Of a stretch of DNA of 63,710 bases, positions 37,128 to 45,246 are shown in pieces; positions within the stretch are counted from its first letter, which is position 1; each line of letters opens with the position of its first letter. Source of the stretch: Gordonia rhizosphera NBRC 16068 (GTDB lineage Bacteria > Actinomycetota > Actinomycetes > Mycobacteriales > Mycobacteriaceae); NCBI RefSeq assembly GCF_000298195.1, contig NZ_BAHC01000233.1, forward strand, positions 1 to 63,710. The letters are read 5' to 3'. The position numbers and the translations under genes were made by a program. The notes beneath the pieces were generated by a model. The model made no database searches. It had not been told where the DNA came from and saw nothing but the letters and a program-made list of their open reading frames with translations.

Positions 37128-37846
37128 GCGAGTCCACCCTGCGGATCGGGTTGGTGCTCCCCGACGTGATGGGCACCTACGGCGACGGCGGCAACGCCCT
37201 GATCCTGCGGCAACGGGCCCGCATGCGGGGCATCGACGCCGAGATCATGCAGATCACCCTCGACGACGAGGTGCCTGATTCCCTCGACGTCTACACACTC
37301 GGCGGCGCCGAGGACTACGCACAGCGACTCGCCACCCGCCACCTCACCCGGTATCCGGGCCTGCAGCGAGCGGCGGCCGCCGGACGTCCGGTGCTTGCCA
37401 TCTGCGCGGCCATTCAGGTGCTCGGACACTGGTACGAGACGTCGGCGGGTGAACGGGTGGACGGGATCTCGCTGTTCGACCTGACCACCTCCCCGCAGGA
37501 GAAGCGGGCCATCGGCGAACTGGTCACCGACCCGGTGCTACCCGGACTCACCCAGCCGCTGAGCGGGTTCGAAAACCACCGCGGCGGAAGCAAACTCGGC
37601 CCGGATGCGTCGCCACTGGGCCGCGTACGGCACGGCGTCGGCAACGGCGTCGGCGACGGCACCGAGGGCGTCGTCGCGGGATCGGTCATCGGAACCTACA
37701 TGCACGGACCGGCACTGGCCCGCAACCCGGAACTCGCCGACTACCTGCTCGCCCGGGCGATGGGTTCCGATTCGCTTGCCCCTCTGGACCTTCCGGAGGT
37801 CGACCGGCTGCGTAAGGAGCGGCTCGCCGCCGGACGTCGGGGTTGA
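37124..37846 (+). CDS. gatD: lipid II isoglutaminyl synthase, glutaminase subunit GatD
   Basis: The 240-residue class I glutamine amidotransferase-like protein (CobB/CobQ type) releases ammonia for MurT. The nucleophile is C94 in LAICAAIQVLG and the catalytic His is H194 in GTYMHGP. The elbow reads C-A-A-I-Q rather than the usual C-G-G-Y-Q. It starts MSESTLRIGLVLPDVMGTYG at an ATGA overlap with murT, so expression is coupled. The stop abuts the end of the small convergent gene at 37847 with no spacer. Confidence 0.94.
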   Translation: MSESTLRIGLVLPDVMGTYGDGGNALILRQRARMRGIDAEIMQITLDDEVPDSLDVYTLGGAEDYAQRLATRHLTRYPGLQRAAAAGRPVLAICAAIQVLGHWYETSAGERVDGISLFDLTTSPQEKRAIGELVTDPVLPGLTQPLSGFENHRGGSKLGPDASPLGRVRHGVGNGVGDGTEGVVAGSVIGTYMHGPALARNPELADYLLARAMGSDSLAPLDLPEVDRLRKERLAAGRRG

Positions 37847-38014
37847 TCATGCCCGGGTGAAGATCGCGGCGTGGAACCGGGGACACTTCTCCGACCCGCA
37901 GATCGAGCACTCGGTACCGGGCCCGGAATGCAGATGGGCGTCCCGACGATGGCCGCATCGGCACCGCCTCTCCGGGCCCTGGCCGAGCCAGCGCACGAAC
38001 ACATTCAGATTCAT
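37847..38014 (-). CDS. small Cys/His-rich protein, probable zinc ribbon, 55 residues
   Basis: The minus strand reads MNLNVFVRWLGQGPERRCRC, then GHRRDAHLHSGPGTECSICG and SEKCPRFHAAIFTRA. It has C-x-C-x2-H, a second C-x2-C, and a further Cys and His, which is a typical zinc-binding pattern. The ATG overlaps the uracil-DNA glycosylase stop as ATGA, giving strong support for a real, coupled gene. Its stop touches the gatD stop from the other strand. No family is recognised. The link to a DNA-repair gene suggests, but does not prove, a partner role. Confidence 0.75.
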   Translation of the reverse strand: MNLNVFVRWLGQGPERRCRCGHRRDAHLHSGPGTECSICGSEKCPRFHAAIFTRA

Positions 38015-38766
38015 CTCGCCAATCCCGCATTCTCGGCCGCAGCCGTCAGTACCTCGACGAGCATGTCCGGGGTGAGCCGACCGGTGAACGTATTGTGTTG
38101 GCTCACATGATAACTAGCGAAGACGGTGAGTTCGCGGTGATCCCGGCGGATCACCGTTCGCGCGCCGTGGGCGAATTTCGGCCGTGGCCGTCCGACTTCC
38201 CAGCCCAAGTCGGCGAAGGCCCGCAGCCCGGCCTGCCAGCCGAACGCACCGAGCACCACCACCGACCGCAGCGTGGGCATCAGCAACTCGAGCTCGGCGT
38301 CGAGCCACCGTGCGCAGCGATCCCGCTCGGCGACGGTCGGCTTGTTCTGTGGCGGCGCGCAATGTACCGGCGCGGTCATCCGTACCCCATACAGTTCGGT
38401 GCCGTCGTCGGCCGACACGACGGTCGGCTGACTCGCCAGACCCGTGTCGTACAGAGCACGGAATAAGACGTCGCCGCTCTGGTCCCCGGTGAACATGCGA
38501 CCGGTGCGATTTCCACCATGGGCGGCGGGGGCCAGTCCCAGGATCACCACCCGCGCATCGTCGGGGCCGAAACCCGGCACCGGGCGTCCCCAGTAGGTCT
38601 GGTCGGCGAAGGCGGCGCGCTTCTCGTGAGCCACCTGCTCGCGCCACGCCACCAGTCGGGGGCACGCCCGACAGTCGACGAGGTCGGCGTCGAGAGCTGC
38701 GATGGTGCGGTAGGACACAACCCACGGTAGCGCCGGGAATCGCTCGATCAGTCCAACACGCGACAC
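38011..38766 (-). CDS. udgB: family 5 uracil-DNA glycosylase (UdgB type)
   Basis: A 251-residue DNA-repair enzyme excising uracil and some deaminated bases. Family 5 features: CRACPRLVAWRE with further Cys for the [4Fe-4S] cluster, VILGLAPAAHGGNRTGRMF (motif 1 with Gly-Leu-Ala-Pro-Ala), and YHVSQHNTFTGRLTP (motif 3). The first 19 bases overlap the upstream kinase-like gene. The following small Cys-rich gene is coupled by ATGA. The start MSRVGLIERF is the first Met after the overlap. Confidence 0.91.
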   Translation of the reverse strand: MSRVGLIERFPALPWVVSYRTIAALDADLVDCRACPRLVAWREQVAHEKRAAFADQTYWGRPVPGFGPDDARVVILGLAPAAHGGNRTGRMFTGDQSGDVLFRALYDTGLASQPTVVSADDGTELYGVRMTAPVHCAPPQNKPTVAERDRCARWLDAELELLMPTLRSVVVLGAFGWQAGLRAFADLGWEVGRPRPKFAHGARTVIRRDHRELTVFASYHVSQHNTFTGRLTPDMLVEVLTAAAENAGLAR

Positions 38767-39293
38767 CGGTCACGGGTACGGTCCACCGCGAACCAGCCAC
38801 GTTCGAACCGCTGCCACCGCTCGAGCATCGGGCGGGACTCCTCGCCGTCGCGGGCAACCGACCGTTCAAGTCGTTCCGCGGCGGTTCCGCCATCGAGCCA
38901 CAGCGAATGGCTGAGCCGCGGCGCGATCCGCCGGCGCGCCGACGACACACCCTCGATGATCAGCAACGGCTCCCATCGCAGCCACACCGGGCGGCCCGGC
39001 TCGGGCACACCGTCGCGCCAGACCATCGGCCGGTAGCGGTAGTCGTGGCGTCGGATGAAGGCCTGCAGCACATCGGTTTCCAGCTCCGGCCACCAGGCGA
39101 CGGGGTTGTCCCAGGTGGCGAAGTCGTCGGTGCGGATCAACTGCACGCCGATGCCCCGCTCCCGCAGCCGGTCCACCAGCGCATCGGCGACGGTGGACTT
39201 GCCGGCACCGGAAGGCCCATCGATGGCGACGATGCCGGTCTCCATCTCGGCCGCCAGCCGGTCCAACCGGGCGTCCACGGTGGAGTCGATCAT
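38748..39293 (-). CDS. uridine-kinase-like P-loop NTPase
   Basis: The 181-residue protein has Walker A IDGPSGAGKSTVADALV (about 25-41), TDDFATWDNPVAWWPEL with the DD/W pattern of uridine kinase-like proteins, and LLIIEGVSSARRRI as Walker B region. It would phosphorylate a nucleoside or similar small molecule. Its ATG overlaps the upstream hydrolase stop (ATGA) and its end overlaps the UDG start by 19 bases, so it is the middle gene of a tightly coupled operon. Confidence 0.82.
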   Translation of the reverse strand: MIDSTVDARLDRLAAEMETGIVAIDGPSGAGKSTVADALVDRLRERGIGVQLIRTDDFATWDNPVAWWPELETDVLQAFIRRHDYRYRPMVWRDGVPEPGRPVWLRWEPLLIIEGVSSARRRIAPRLSHSLWLDGGTAAERLERSVARDGEESRPMLERWQRFERGWFAVDRTRDRCRVLD

Positions 39294-40927
39294 CGACCCA
39301 ATCCGATACCGGTCCGTGGTGGCGGTGTGGTGAGCGAGGCGGTGATCGGTGCCTGGGGAACCGATCGCACCGCCGTCCGGCCCGTACGTAGGTACTCGAC
39401 GATCGCGCGGTCCAGCGGAGCATTGTGCCGACCCAGTTGCGCGTGGTCACCCCCACCCACGGTGATGAGCCGACTGCGCATCACCCGCTGCATCGCGAGG
39501 CCGCCGCGGTACGGGGTCTGCGGATCTCCGAGACTCTGGATCTGCAACGGCTGCACGGCAAGTCCCCGATTCGACAGCGTCACCGGCCGAACCACCGGTG
39601 GCGCACCCGCGCACGCCAGCCCCGACGCGTAGTAGAGCCCGGGGGCGTCGAACACATCACCGACGACGAAGTCCGCGTAGACCGCCGCGGGGATCTGCGC
39701 AGGTTGCGCCGGGACCTGATTCTCGTTGCACATGATCAGGTTCTGCATCTGCTGCAGGTTGGTCAGGATCTTGATCAGCTGTGGCGATATCTTGGCGGGC
39801 GGTGTGGCGCGGCCGTTGGTCCGCATCGCGACCAGGGGCCAGGCGTTGCGGTCCGGCGCGGCCAGGCGGGTCAGGCCCAGCAACGACGACGTCGCTTGGT
39901 TGCCACCGGGAACCAGCAATGTCGCGATCAGGTTCTCCACCCCGGCACGGGCTTCGGCGGTGAGATTCGCACCGGCGATGTACTGCTGCGCAACTGCTCG
40001 CAGTCCGGGCGGTACGTCGGCCACCTGTGCGGGCGGCGCCGCGAGTGACGGCGGCACACCGGACTCCTCGGTGACCTTCGCACTCCACGCCCGGTAGACC
40101 GCAAGCGGGGTGGTGCCGAGATGATAGATGTTGTCGTGCTGCGCAATCCACGCCATCATCTCGTGGACACGGCGCTTGTAGCCATCGGTCTGTGACGCCA
40201 GCACGTCGTTCCAGATCCATGACGGGTCGACACCGGAGTCGAGCACGAGGCGGTCGGTGTGGCGCGGAAAAAGTGTCGCGTACGTGGACATCAGCAGCGT
40301 GCCGTAGGAGATCCCATACAAGCTGACCTTGTCGACACCGAGCAGCCGGCGGACCCATTCGATGTCGCGGGCGGTGTTTTCGGTCGTGATGGTGCGGACG
40401 TAGCCGGGCCGGGACTTGTCGCACCGCTCGCGGTTCAGCGCACCGGCGGCGGTGATCGCGGCGAGCGTGTCGGATTCCTGGACGGGGGCGCATTCGACCG
40501 GGGTGGAGGACAGCAATCCCCGCGGCTGTACGGCGACGAGATCCCACTCGTCGCGCATCGCGTCCGGCAGCGGCAGCGCCGAGAACATGGCGATGGCGTC
40601 ACCCCCGGGCCCACCCGGGTTGCCGATGAGCACGCCCCGCCGACGACCGGGATCGCGCGCTGGGAGGCGACTGACCAGGATGTCGATCGACGGCCCGGTG
40701 GGATCGGCATAGTCGCGGGGAACCCGCACGGTCGCACATCGAACGTCGGGACCGGCACCGTGGATCGGTGGGCAGGCGCCCCAGCGCAGCGTCTGGGCGG
40801 GTGAGGCATCGGCGGCCGACGGCGCCGTCAGCACACCGAGAACCGCTCCGATCGTCACCACGGCCGCGAGCAGCCGACGGATGCGTGTGCGTCCCGGACT
40901 CGTCACGGGTCTTTCTGTCGCAGTCAT
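39290..40927 (-). CDS. secreted alpha/beta hydrolase, TAP-like (tripeptidyl aminopeptidase family)
   Basis: The 545-residue precursor has a signal peptide (RRLLAAVVTIGAVLGVLTAP). Then come LIGNPGGPGGDAI (oxyanion loop), VSLYGISYGTLLMSTYATLF (catalytic Ser in G-x-S-Y-G), and a C-terminal TAP-like domain with VGGGDHAQLGRHN (His). Such enzymes cleave short peptides or esters outside the membrane, as in SlpD/SlpE and mycobacterial exported proteases. The start ATG at 40927 (MTATERPV) is 153 codons into a longer open frame that overlaps recR and is rejected. First gene of the coupled operon with the kinase and UDG. Confidence 0.88.
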   Translation of the reverse strand: MTATERPVTSPGRTRIRRLLAAVVTIGAVLGVLTAPSAADASPAQTLRWGACPPIHGAGPDVRCATVRVPRDYADPTGPSIDILVSRLPARDPGRRRGVLIGNPGGPGGDAIAMFSALPLPDAMRDEWDLVAVQPRGLLSSTPVECAPVQESDTLAAITAAGALNRERCDKSRPGYVRTITTENTARDIEWVRRLLGVDKVSLYGISYGTLLMSTYATLFPRHTDRLVLDSGVDPSWIWNDVLASQTDGYKRRVHEMMAWIAQHDNIYHLGTTPLAVYRAWSAKVTEESGVPPSLAAPPAQVADVPPGLRAVAQQYIAGANLTAEARAGVENLIATLLVPGGNQATSSLLGLTRLAAPDRNAWPLVAMRTNGRATPPAKISPQLIKILTNLQQMQNLIMCNENQVPAQPAQIPAAVYADFVVGDVFDAPGLYYASGLACAGAPPVVRPVTLSNRGLAVQPLQIQSLGDPQTPYRGGLAMQRVMRSRLITVGGGDHAQLGRHNAPLDRAIVEYLRTGRTAVRSVPQAPITASLTTPPPRTGIGLGR

Positions 40928-40947
40928 CGCGGTACGAGGGTGATGCG

Positions 40948-41559
40948 CTAAGCCAGAATCCGACGCCCCGAGAGCGCACGTCCCAGGGTGAGTTCGTCCG
41001 CGAACTCGAGGTCGCCGCCCATCGGCAACCCGGAAGCGAGTCGGGTCACCGACAGGCCGGGGAAATCCTTGAGCATGCGTAACAGATACGTCGCGGTGGC
41101 CTCGCCCTCGGTATTCGGGTCGGTGGCCACGATCACCTCGGTGACATCGACGCCGTCGGTTTGGTTGGCGAGCCGCCGAAGGAGTTCCCGGATGCGCAGC
41201 TGGTCGGGCCCGATCCCCGACAACGGGTCCAGCGCTCCCCCGAGCACGTGGTAGCGGCCGTCGAACTCCTTGGTCCGTTCGATCGCGTGCACGTCCTTCG
41301 GTTCCTCGACGACGCAGATCTTCGTCGCGTCCCGGCGGGCGTCCGAGCAGATCCGGCACAGCCGGTTCGCCGACACGTTGCCGCATTCGGCGCAGAAGGT
41401 GACGTCGTCGCGCACCCGTCCCAGCGCCGCGATCAGCCGATCGATCTCGCTGTTCTCGACCGAGAGCAGATGAAAGGCGATCCGCTGTGCACCCTTGGGG
41501 CCGAGCCCCGGCTGTTTGGCCAGCTCGTCGATCAGATCCTGGATGGGTCCCTCGTACAT
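40948..41559 (-). CDS. recR: recombination mediator RecR
   Basis: The 203-residue recombination protein starts MYEGPIQDLIDELAKQPGLG. It has the HhH region, the zinc motif CAECGNVSANRLCRIC, and the Toprim domain with VVEEPKDVHAIERT and ATDPNTEGEATA. It acts with RecO to load RecA at gaps. Its ATG follows the ybaB stop by six bases, and the pair lies near dnaX as in many actinobacteria. Confidence 0.97.
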   Translation of the reverse strand: MYEGPIQDLIDELAKQPGLGPKGAQRIAFHLLSVENSEIDRLIAALGRVRDDVTFCAECGNVSANRLCRICSDARRDATKICVVEEPKDVHAIERTKEFDGRYHVLGGALDPLSGIGPDQLRIRELLRRLANQTDGVDVTEVIVATDPNTEGEATATYLLRMLKDFPGLSVTRLASGLPMGGDLEFADELTLGRALSGRRILA

Positions 41560-41565
41560 CGCGGC

Positions 41566-41937
41566 CTACTGGCCGAGGCCGGGGATGCCGCCGCCGAGCC
41601 CTCCGGCGAGCGGCCCCATCTTCTCCTGTGCCAGCGCCTCACGTTTGCTCGACAGATCGTTCAGTGCGCCGAGGACCAGGTCCTGTAGCGTCTCGACGTC
41701 GTCGGGGTCGACGACCTTCGGGTCGATGGTCACGGCGGTCACCTCGCCGGTGCCGTTGCCGGTCACCGTCACCAGGCCGTTCCCAGCCGAGCCGGTCACC
41801 TCGGCCGCCGCGATCTCGTTCTGTGCGGACAGCAGCTTCTCCTGCATCTGCTGCGCCTGCGCGAGCAGCCCGGCCATCGGGTTGTCGCCTCCGGCGCCGC
41901 CGCCGAACAATGCGCTGGGGTCGAATGGTTGAGTCAC
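41566..41937 (-). CDS. ybaB: YbaB/EbfC family nucleoid-associated protein
   Basis: A small DNA-binding protein (123 residues) with the core LLAQAQQMQEKLLSAQNEIA, VTGNGTGEVTAVTIDPKVVD and DLVLGALNDLSSKREALAQE. A Gly-rich, disordered N-terminus (FGGGAGGDNPM) and tail (LAGGLGGGIPGLGQ) flank it. It starts at GTG 41937. It precedes recR by six bases, the standard ybaB-recR pair. Confidence 0.95.
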   Translation of the reverse strand: MTQPFDPSALFGGGAGGDNPMAGLLAQAQQMQEKLLSAQNEIAAAEVTGSAGNGLVTVTGNGTGEVTAVTIDPKVVDPDDVETLQDLVLGALNDLSSKREALAQEKMGPLAGGLGGGIPGLGQ

Positions 41938-41959
41938 GGGTTCCAGGGTAATCGTCGTG

Positions 41960-42289
41960 TCACCGCAGCAACCGGTCGACATGCTCGGCAAGTTCGTCGA
42001 CCGTCTCGTCGCCGGCCGGGATCACCACGAACGAGAGCACCTCGTCGCCGAACAGCCTGCTCGCCCGACGGGTGAGCGCGAATTCGAATCGGTCGTCGCG
42101 GTGTCGCCACTGCTCGATACCGCCATAGATCGGAGCGCTGGACCCGGTGGTCACGCAGTACTGGTCCGCGTGCGGTCCCCCGACCAGATCACGCTGGATC
42201 TGGAAACACGCGTCCGACTCGTCGTCGATGAACACGACGGCCTCACATCCCAGGTCCGGGTGACGTTCATAGGACGCCTGAATGGCCAT
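41960..42289 (-). CDS. Imm10-like (immunity protein 10 family) protein
   Basis: The 109-residue protein has a beta-rich pattern that resembles Imm10: EAVVFIDDESDACFQIQRDL, then YCVTTGSSAPIYGGIEQWRH, FEFALTRRASRLFGDEVLSF and a C-terminal EHVDRLL. The YGGIE and ALTRRASRLFG stretches are the closest parts. In polymorphic toxin systems Imm10 neutralises a cognate toxin, but no toxin gene is nearby, so it may be an orphan or may have another role. The call is from pattern memory only. Confidence 0.6.
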   Translation of the reverse strand: MAIQASYERHPDLGCEAVVFIDDESDACFQIQRDLVGGPHADQYCVTTGSSAPIYGGIEQWRHRDDRFEFALTRRASRLFGDEVLSFVVIPAGDETVDELAEHVDRLLR

Positions 42290-42320
42290 GGCGCCAGCGT
42301 AGCCGCACGCCCGCCCCGCT

Positions 42321-42372
42321 GATCGAGCAGCGACCCAGGCGCCAGCCGAGGACGCGTGTCGAGATCACCCGT
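42321..42372. repeat. dispersed REP-like element, copy 2
   Basis: Starts GATCGAGCAGCGACCC and ends GTGTCGAGATCACCCGTCC; see copy 1 at 8003-8050. The right end runs into the 3' end of the pseudouridine synthase gene. Confidence 0.45.
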
Positions 42373-43240
42373 CCGGATCGACCACACTGCGACGACTCTC
42401 GAACCGCCGCGCCTCCCCGGTCAGCGGATCGTCGAACCCCAGCGCATACGCGACCAACCGCAGCGGCTGTGAGAAGTCGCCGTGATCGGGCCGTTCGGCC
42501 AGGTCGGGCCGGATGTCGGGATAGAGCGGGTCCCCGACGATGCCGACGCCCAGACTCGCCATGTGTAGCCGGAGCTGATGGGTGCGCCCGGTGTGCGGGC
42601 GGAGACGATAGATCCCGCCGGCCCCGCTTCGGTCGATGAGGGTGATCTCGCTGATCGCGTTGACCTCGCCGTCGACGACCCGCGCCCGCAGGTCACCGGC
42701 GGTCTTCTCGATCCGGTCGGTCACCGTGACCGGGGTGGTCAGGTCGTCACGCATCGGGGCCAGCGCCCGGTACTCCTTGACCACCTGCCGGGTGGCGAAC
42801 AACTCCTGATAGGCCGAACGCACCTCGGGGCGCAGGGTGAACAGCAGCACTCCCGCGGTGAGCCGGTCCAGCCGGTGCGCAGGGGACACCAGGTCGGTGC
42901 CGAGTTGTCGGCGCAGTCGGACGAGCGCGGTCTGGGCGACGTGTCGTCCTCGGGGCATGGTGGCCAGGAAATGCGGTTTGTCGACGACGACGATGGACTC
43001 GTCGGCGTAGAGAATCGGCAGGTCGAACGGGATGTGCGGTTCGTCGGGCAGGTCGCGGTAGAGGAAGACCGACGTGTTGAGCCGGGCCGGATCGTCGAGG
43101 TCCACCGGATGTCCGTGCGTGTCGACGACCTCCCCGCGTACGGCTCGTGCGCGCAGATCGTCGAGGGTCAGTCCGGCCAAAGACGGCGTCGAGAGCAAAC
43201 ACTCCCCGACGGTGCGTTCCGGCCCCGACCGCAACACCAC
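42365..43240 (-). CDS. RluA family pseudouridine synthase
   Basis: A 291-residue RNA modifying enzyme: the catalytic region PAHRLDRLTAGVLLFT (Asp of HRLD) and the later LRPHTGRTHQLRLHMASLGV and GDPLYPDIRP are canonical. The first standard start is GTG 43240. However, the frame is open upstream and reads PLPPRDGVDATRVVL, which matches the N-terminus of this actinobacterial subgroup (Rv3300c-like as I recall). The only candidate start there is CTG at 43312, which overlaps the upstream stop. The coding region is therefore probably 24 codons longer. Confidence 0.88.
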   Translation of the reverse strand: MVLRSGPERTVGECLLSTPSLAGLTLDDLRARAVRGEVVDTHGHPVDLDDPARLNTSVFLYRDLPDEPHIPFDLPILYADESIVVVDKPHFLATMPRGRHVAQTALVRLRRQLGTDLVSPAHRLDRLTAGVLLFTLRPEVRSAYQELFATRQVVKEYRALAPMRDDLTTPVTVTDRIEKTAGDLRARVVDGEVNAISEITLIDRSGAGGIYRLRPHTGRTHQLRLHMASLGVGIVGDPLYPDIRPDLAERPDHGDFSQPLRLVAYALGFDDPLTGEARRFESRRSVVDPDG

Positions 43241-43308
43241 GCGCGTGGCGTCGACGCCGTCACGCGGCGGCAGCGGCGCGGCGAGACCCCCGCGAGGGCG
43301 GCGTCGGC

Positions 43309-43746
43309 TCAGCTCTCGAGACGCTTCTTGAGGTTGCCCAGCAACGCCGCCTGGATGCGGTTGAGGCCCTTGGGCGCGAAGGTCTTCTCGAAGAACCCGC
43401 CGATGCCGCCGGCGCCGTTCCAGGTTGTGGTGGTGGTCACCCGACTACCGGAACCGGAGCCGGCGACAGTGTATTTCGTCACCATCGACGAGTTCTCGTC
43501 GGTCTCGGTGACGGTCGAGCCGGCCACTGAGACGGCTGCCTTGACGTCACGCTGCCGCTTGGAGGTGGCCTGCAGAATCCAGTGCACGAGCGTGCCGTCG
43601 CCGTTTCCACCGCTGATCACCTGGTAATCGCGGTACTGTTCGGGCAGGATCGCGGGCCGCACCTCGGAGTAGTCGGCGAGCGCGGCGACCACCGCATCGG
43701 GGGCGGCGGCGATCTCGATCGACTGGGTTGCGGAAACCTGACCCAC
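43309..43746 (-). CDS. SRPBCC family protein (Rv3718c-like)
   Basis: A 145-residue START-like ligand-binding protein: MGQVSATQSIEIAAAPDAVV, ALADYSEVRPAILPEQYRDY, then strands with TVTETDENSSMVTKYTVAG and a C-terminal helix (NRIQAALLGNLKKRL). GTG start with AAAGGAG upstream. It is divergent from the FAD-oxidoreductase gene; the same arrangement (Rv3718c, Rv3719) is conserved in mycobacteria. It may bind a hydrophobic ligand or be a polyketide-cyclase-like protein. Confidence 0.82.
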   Translation of the reverse strand: MGQVSATQSIEIAAAPDAVVAALADYSEVRPAILPEQYRDYQVISGGNGDGTLVHWILQATSKRQRDVKAAVSVAGSTVTETDENSSMVTKYTVAGSGSGSRVTTTTTWNGAGGIGGFFEKTFAPKGLNRIQAALLGNLKKRLES

Positions 43747-43767
43747 GGCTAACTCCTTTTGAACTGA

Positions 43768-43797
43768 TTGGCGGGGGACAAACTCACGTCTTAGGCT
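43768..43797 (+). promoter_or_regulatory. candidate promoter, probable leaderless transcript of the FAD-oxidoreductase gene
   Basis: TTGGCG (43768-43773), 18-base spacer, TAGGCT (43792-43797). The GTG start at 43804 is six bases downstream, where transcription would begin. Confidence 0.5.
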
Positions 43798-43803
43798 AGC
43801 CAA

Positions 43804-45246
43804 GTGAGCTCCGACCAGTTGGAGATGGGGGCGTCGGCATTCGAGAAGGGTGTCGCGACACTCCTGGCGAGTCACCGGGCCATACCGCCCGGGGCGACGG
43901 TGAGGTTGGCGAAGAAGACGTCCAACCTCTTCCGTAAGCGTGCCGAGAATCCGAACCCAGGCCTGGACGTGTCCGGCCTGGACCGGGTGATCTCGGTCGA
44001 TCCGGATGCCAAGACCGCCGACGTCGCGGGCATGTGCACCTACGAGAACCTCGTCGCCGCCACGCTGCCCTATGGTTTGGCGCCGAAGGTCGTGCCGCAG
44101 CTCAAGACGATCACGCTGGGCGGTGCGGTGACCGGCCTCGGCATCGAGAGCACCTCTTTCCGCAACGGTCTCCCGCACGAATCGGTGTTGGAGATCGACA
44201 TCCTCACCGGCGACGGCGAGATCATCACCGCAACACCGACGAACGAACATGCCGACCTGTTCTTCGGTTTCCCCAATTCGTATGGAACTCTTGGCTATTC
44301 GGTACGGCTCAAGATCGAGTTGGAATCGGTGCCGCCGTTCGTCGAGCTGCGGCATGTGCGCTTCCACCGGCTCGCCGAGCTGCAGGAGACGATGACGACC
44401 ATCGTCTCCGACGGCACCTACGACGGCGAGCGTGTCGACTACCTGGACGGGGTGGTCTTCACCGCGGATGAGTCGTATCTCACACTCGGGCGACAGACAG
44501 ATGAGGCCGGGCTGGGCGAGCGCAGCGACGGGAAAAATGTCACTGTCAGCGATTACACCGGGATGGACATCTTCTACCGGTCGATCCAGCATCCCGACGG
44601 TGTGAAGCGCGATCGTCTCACCATCGGTGACTATCTGTGGCGCTGGGACACCGACTGGTTCTGGTGTTCGCGCGCGTTCGGTGCGCAGAATCCCCGCATC
44701 CGCCGGTTCTGGCCGAAGAAATTGTTGCGCAGCAGTTTCTACTGGAAGCTCATCGGCTACGACCACCGCTGGAACATCGCCGACAGGATCAACGCCCGTA
44801 AGGGTCTGCCGGCCAACGAGCGCGTCGTCCAGGACATCGAGGTGCCGATCGAGAACACCACCGCGTATCTCAACTGGTTCCTGGACAACGTCCCGATCGA
44901 GCCGATCTGGCTGTGCCCTCTGCGTCTTAGGGAGCCGGCGCTGCCCGGCGCCGACGCGGCCCGACCGTGGCCGCTGTATCCGCTCGAACCACATCGCACC
45001 TATGTCAATATCGGGTTCTGGTCGGCGGTGCCGGTCACCCCCGGCGACCCCGGCCACACCAACAAGCTGATCGAACGCACCGTGGCCGAGCTCGACGGCC
45101 ACAAGTCGCTCTACTCAGAATCCTTCTATGCACCCGACGAGTTCGACGAACTCTACGGGGGAGAGAACTATCGGCTGCTCAAGAAGCGGTACGACCCGAA
45201 CGGTCGTCTGCTGGACCTGTATTCGAAAGCGGTGAAACGACAATGA
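43804..45246 (+). CDS. FAD-dependent oxidoreductase of the 10-methyl fatty acid (tuberculostearic acid) pair
   Basis: The 480-residue FAD-linked oxidase has LDRVISVDPDAKTADVAGMC, VPQLKTITLGGAVTGLGIES and a long substrate domain. It is transcribed with the next gene through an ATGA overlap. In mycobacteria and related genera the homologous pair (Rv3719/Rv3720) has been linked to tuberculostearic acid: the methyltransferase adds a methylene at C10 of oleoyl chains, and the FAD enzyme reduces it. The GTG start is six bases after a -10 element. Confidence 0.85.
   Translation: MSSDQLEMGASAFEKGVATLLASHRAIPPGATVRLAKKTSNLFRKRAENPNPGLDVSGLDRVISVDPDAKTADVAGMCTYENLVAATLPYGLAPKVVPQLKTITLGGAVTGLGIESTSFRNGLPHESVLEIDILTGDGEIITATPTNEHADLFFGFPNSYGTLGYSVRLKIELESVPPFVELRHVRFHRLAELQETMTTIVSDGTYDGERVDYLDGVVFTADESYLTLGRQTDEAGLGERSDGKNVTVSDYTGMDIFYRSIQHPDGVKRDRLTIGDYLWRWDTDWFWCSRAFGAQNPRIRRFWPKKLLRSSFYWKLIGYDHRWNIADRINARKGLPANERVVQDIEVPIENTTAYLNWFLDNVPIEPIWLCPLRLREPALPGADAARPWPLYPLEPHRTYVNIGFWSAVPVTPGDPGHTNKLIERTVAELDGHKSLYSESFYAPDEFDELYGGENYRLLKKRYDPNGRLLDLYSKAVKRQ

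Noticed and set aside
39290..41386. TAP-like hydrolase starting at 41386
   Set aside because: The first 153 codons are antisense-like overlap with recR in another frame; the signal peptide begins at 40927.
43309..45102. SRPBCC protein of 597 residues
   Set aside because: The added part is antisense to the FAD-oxidoreductase gene; the GTG with AAAGGAG at 43746 is the start.
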